Source of the DNA: Candidatus Woesearchaeota archaeon
Lineage (GTDB): Archaea > Nanobdellota > Nanobdellia > Woesearchaeales > UBA12501
Length of the DNA: 8,274 nt
Assembly (NCBI GenBank): GCA_026394915.1
Contig: JAPLZS010000208.1
Coordinates: forward strand, 1-8,274
Direction of reading: 5' to 3'
Position numbers and translations under genes: made by a program. Under the pieces are notes generated by a model. That model did not search any database. It saw nothing but the letters and a program-made list of their open reading frames with translations, and was not told where the DNA came from. This document shows, piece after piece, positions 6,446 through 8,274 of this stretch. Positions within the stretch are counted from its first letter, which is position 1. Each line of letters starts with the position of its first letter.

Positions 6446-6457
6446 ATTTATATATAA
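6446..6457 (+). promoter_or_regulatory. TATA box of the wHTH-nucleotidyltransferase cluster
   Basis: ATTTATATATAA is centred about 39 bp before the ATG at 6491. The expected transcription start is near 6476-6480, leaving a leader of about 11-15 nt. The repeat cluster at 6460-6492 lies between the box and the start codon and covers the expected initiation site. Confidence 0.65.
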
Positions 6458-6459
6458 CC

Positions 6460-6492
6460 GTGAGTTTACATATGTAAACTGTGAGTTTACAT
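6460..6492 (+). promoter_or_regulatory. Probable operator: palindrome plus direct repeat over the transcription start
   Basis: A perfect 16-bp palindrome, GTTTACATATGTAAAC, lies at 6464-6479. A 12-bp exact direct repeat, GTGAGTTTACAT, occurs at 6460-6471 and 6481-6492, offset by 21 bp (two helical turns). Together they give three GTTTACAT half-sites, two convergent and one tandem, the last overlapping the ATG. Located between the TATA box and the gene for a winged-helix protein, this is the expected place for an autorepressor site. That the encoded wHTH-nucleotidyltransferase binds here is inference. Confidence 0.65.
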
Positions 6493-7072
6493 GAAAGACA
6501 TAACCAAAAAGGAGATGGAGCTGGCCCTGGCAATCTTCAAGAGCCCTGAAGAGGAGCAGAATGCAAGCAGCATATCCAAAAGGCTGGATATGACCCGCAT
6601 GGGTGCATTGAAGATAATGAAAAAACTGGAAAAGCAGGGCATACTGGAATCCAGGCAGATGGGCAAGGCCACATTCTATAAGATAGATAAGCATAGTGAT
6701 TATGCTTCAGACTATCTTGGTTTTATGCTTAAAAGAGAGGCAGAGCAAAGCAGCCCTTACATCAAGAGATGGATAAGTGATATAAAAAAGATAAAAAACG
6801 CTGACATCGTGATATTGTTCGGCTCTGTTCTGAAAAATGAGAGCAAGGCAAATGATATTGATGTGCTCTTTGTCACAGAAAAGAAAAAATTCACAAATCT
6901 GAAAAAAGAAGTAGCGAGAATTGATGAATTGAATGAGAAAAAAATGCACCCTATTTATCAAACTGATAGTGATCTGGAAGATAATGTCAAGAAACATGAC
7001 AAGATGCTGCTGAATGCTATAAAGGGAATTGTTATTATTGGACAGAAGCAGTTGATTGAGGCCTTAAGATGA
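6491..7072 (+). CDS. Winged-helix protein fused to a minimal nucleotidyltransferase (MNT)
   Basis: A 193-residue two-domain protein. Seen: an N-terminal winged helix-turn-helix at about 5-66 (SSISKRLDMTRMGALKIMKK as recognition part, then EKQGILESRQMGKATFYKI as the wing); a helical linker at 70-100; and a polymerase-beta-type nucleotidyltransferase core at about 103-185 with the exact GS-x9-DxD motif (Gly111, Ser112, Asp122, Asp124) that binds metal and NTP. Known: small MNT proteins paired with HEPN proteins form toxin-antitoxin modules, and in the studied MntA-HepT pair the MNT antitoxin neutralises HEPN by adding AMP. Fusions of wHTH with MNT are common in archaea. Inference: antitoxin and transcriptional autoregulator. 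The gene overlaps the HEPN gene by 4 bp (ATGA) and follows a repeat-type operator. No strong Shine-Dalgarno is present, only GTGA at 6481-6484. The start is fixed by promoter spacing. Confidence 0.88.
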   Translation: MKDITKKEMELALAIFKSPEEEQNASSISKRLDMTRMGALKIMKKLEKQGILESRQMGKATFYKIDKHSDYASDYLGFMLKREAEQSSPYIKRWISDIKKIKNADIVILFGSVLKNESKANDIDVLFVTEKKKFTNLKKEVARIDELNEKKMHPIYQTDSDLEDNVKKHDKMLLNAIKGIVIIGQKQLIEALR

Positions 7073-7581
7073 GCCATGCAAAGAACAAAGTCGAATGGTG
7101 CTTTAAGAAGGCTGAAAAAGAGATGGGTGAATCAGGAAGGCATAGAGGGCTTTTGAAGATCAAGCAGGACAAAGACAGGGCAAAAAGCCATGTAATAAAG
7201 GCAGAGCATAACCTGAAACTGATGATTCATCTGAAAAAGGATGATTTCTCTGACTGGTGCGGCCCTGCTGCATTTTATTCTGTTTATCATTCGCTGCTTG
7301 CGATACTCTCAAAATTTGGCTATGAATCAAGAAATCAGGAATGCACTTTTGCAGTGATATACAGCCTGATAGAAGACAAAAAAATAGATCTTGATAAAAG
7401 CATGATTGAGAAAGTTGCTGCTTTGGATGTAAAAGAAAGTGGCTCAGCAGCCACAATCACTAACATAAGAGAGCAGTATCAATATGGGACAAAGCTGTCT
7501 CTTGAAGACAAGATATATGAAGAGCTTCTTGGAATCGTTAAGAAGATATTGGGAAAGACAAAAGAGATAATAGAGGAATAA
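7069..7581 (+). CDS. HEPN-domain protein, partner of the MNT protein
   Basis: A 170-residue, mainly helical protein of the archaeal HEPN type found beside wHTH-nucleotidyltransferases. Seen: KIKQDKDRAKSHVIKAEHNL at 30-49, a helix in which the KA.HNL pattern is typical; DWCGPAAFYSVYHSLLAIL at 62-80, the core HEPN helix; GYESRNQECT at 84-93; a conserved-looking C-terminal REQYQYGTK at 134-142; and a final amphipathic helix at about 146-170. Known: many HEPN proteins are RNases using an R-x4-6-H motif, acting as toxins. Here Arg88-Asn89 is followed by Gln90 and no His lies within six residues of Arg88, so the canonical catalytic pair is absent. The RX4HXY motif of the AMPylated HepT toxin is also missing. 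It may be an inactive or differently acting HEPN, for example a scaffold or a nucleic-acid binder. The ATGA overlap with the MNT gene indicates coupled translation. Confidence 0.82.
   Translation: MSHAKNKVEWCFKKAEKEMGESGRHRGLLKIKQDKDRAKSHVIKAEHNLKLMIHLKKDDFSDWCGPAAFYSVYHSLLAILSKFGYESRNQECTFAVIYSLIEDKKIDLDKSMIEKVAALDVKESGSAATITNIREQYQYGTKLSLEDKIYEELLGIVKKILGKTKEIIEE
7573..7576 (+). promoter_or_regulatory. Ribosome-binding site of the HIT gene inside the HEPN gene end
   Basis: GAGG lies within the last codons of the HEPN gene and 7 nt before the ATG at 7584. The HEPN stop ends at 7581, so only 2 bp separate the cistrons. This supports the HIT start and cotranscription with the two genes before it. 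Confidence 0.6.
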
Positions 7582-7583
7582 AG

Positions 7584-8274
7584 ATGCCACAGCTGTCAGA
7601 AGAGGAACTCAAGAACATGTCTCCTGAGGAGATTGCAGAGCTGCAGAAGCAGAACTGCATATTCTGCCATATCATATCAGGCAAGGTGGCCTCAAAAAAA
7701 GTCTATGAAGACGAGAAAGTGACTGCTGTGCTGGACATCAATCCTGCAAACCCGGGCCATGTGCTTCTTCTTCCTAGGGATCATTATTCCATAATGCCGC
7801 AGATTCCTCCAGACATCCTCAATCATCTTGCAATGGTCGCAAAGGCGATATCACATGCCTGCCTTAGGGCTTTCAAGGCGCAGGGGACAAATATCTTCGT
7901 GGCAAACGGAGTGATTGCCGGCCAGAGAGCACAGCATTTCATGGTCCATATAATACCAAGGAAAGAGAATGACGGAATAGCACAGCTCACAATACCTCAC
8001 AAGGATATGGATTCTGAACAGCTCTATGAGGCAGAGAAGATACTGAAGAGCAGGCTGAACAAGATGTTCGGCATAAAAGAAGATGCTGTTATAGACCTTG
8101 ATAAGATAAATACAGGCACAAAGAAAGAAAAAGACGAGGAAGAGTATGATATAAAGGCGCCTACACCCCCTAAAAAGATGGAGATAGGGGAAGAAAGATC
8201 AAAAGACGAGAAAAAAGTCCCTGAAACCAAGAAAGATGATGATGAGCCGATTGATATCGACAAGATAGTGGATA
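7584..8274 (+). CDS. HIT-family protein with acidic/basic C-terminal tail (partial)
   Basis: The frame is open to the window edge, giving 230 residues without a stop. Seen: a short helical leader (1-24, LSEEELKNMSPEEIAELQKQ); a CxxC zinc-type pair at Cys25 and Cys28 (CIFCHIISGK); VLDINPANPGHVLLLPRDHY at 49-68, a classic HIT core; and the HIT motif region QHFMVHIIPRKE at 117-128. After about residue 170 comes a charged, low-complexity tail rich in Lys, Asp and Glu, with IDLDKI (170-175) and IDIDKI (223-228) as a repeated element. Known: HIT proteins hydrolyse nucleotidyl conjugates such as AMP-lysine or dinucleoside polyphosphates using H-x-H-x-H, the middle His being the nucleophile. Here the motif reads H118-F-M120-V-H122, so the nucleophile position is Met. 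The gene may be catalytically dead, a nucleotide-binding protein, or use another residue. It starts 2 bp after the HEPN gene and probably belongs to the same operon. Confidence 0.87.
   Translation, partial: MPQLSEEELKNMSPEEIAELQKQNCIFCHIISGKVASKKVYEDEKVTAVLDINPANPGHVLLLPRDHYSIMPQIPPDILNHLAMVAKAISHACLRAFKAQGTNIFVANGVIAGQRAQHFMVHIIPRKENDGIAQLTIPHKDMDSEQLYEAEKILKSRLNKMFGIKEDAVIDLDKINTGTKKEKDEEEYDIKAPTPPKKMEIGEERSKDEKKVPETKKDDDEPIDIDKIVD

Noticed and set aside
6377..6694. Minus-strand frame of 105 codons across the 6349-6490 intergenic region and the wHTH coding region
   Set aside because: It runs antisense through the winged-helix domain and the operator, and has a Cys/Leu/Phe-rich product without recognisable features.
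8024..8263. Minus-strand 79-codon Ser/Phe-rich frame
   Set aside because: It is the complement of the Lys/Asp/Glu-rich tail of the HIT gene, and its composition is explained by that.

Overview
The window reads as part of a chromosome of an archaeon, most plausibly a DPANN lineage of the Woesearchaeota/Pacearchaeota type. Evidence seen in the sequence: AT-rich TATA boxes of the TTTATAAA/TTTAAATA type 25-40 nt upstream of starts, several nearly leaderless genes, AGGTGA ribosome-binding sites, oligo-T tracts instead of hairpin terminators, heavy use of AGA/AGG and ATA codons, short compact genes, and a Dph2-family protein (the archaeal/eukaryotic diphthamide pathway). The lineage assignment is an inference; no rRNA or other marker is present.

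Layout from left to right: the 3' end of an unrecognised gene (2-262, +); a two-gene minus-strand operon of an MJ1317-like MFS transporter (1556-2737) followed by a U32-family protein (293-1543); a 428-bp intergenic region (2738-3165) with back-to-back TATA boxes, a likely leaderless 38-codon Cys/Ser/Gly-rich ORF that overlaps two stem-loops, and the upstream region of serA; serA (3166-4347, +), ending in a long oligo-T tract; a minus-strand pair of a shortened Dph2-like protein (5068-5715) and an SdpI-family membrane protein (4399-5055); an unrecognised 177-aa protein (5815-6348, -); and, divergent from it, a plus-strand cluster of wHTH-nucleotidyltransferase (6491-7072), HEPN-domain protein (7069-7581) and a HIT-family protein running off the window (7584-8274).

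Functional themes: serA is housekeeping serine biosynthesis, and U32 and Dph2 are probably modification enzymes of the translation apparatus. The right-hand cluster is the most accessory-looking part. A DNA-binding nucleotidyltransferase and a HEPN partner overlap by 4 bp, sit behind a TATA box, and are preceded by a palindrome plus a direct repeat that runs into the start codon, so the module looks self-regulated. The HEPN protein lacks the usual catalytic His, and the tightly coupled HIT protein has Met in place of the nucleophilic His, so both partners are atypical. The Dph2-like protein lacks the whole N-terminal domain that normally supplies one of three iron-sulfur ligands, yet has its own promoter close to its start.

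No tRNA, rRNA, CRISPR array, insertion sequence or attachment site was seen.
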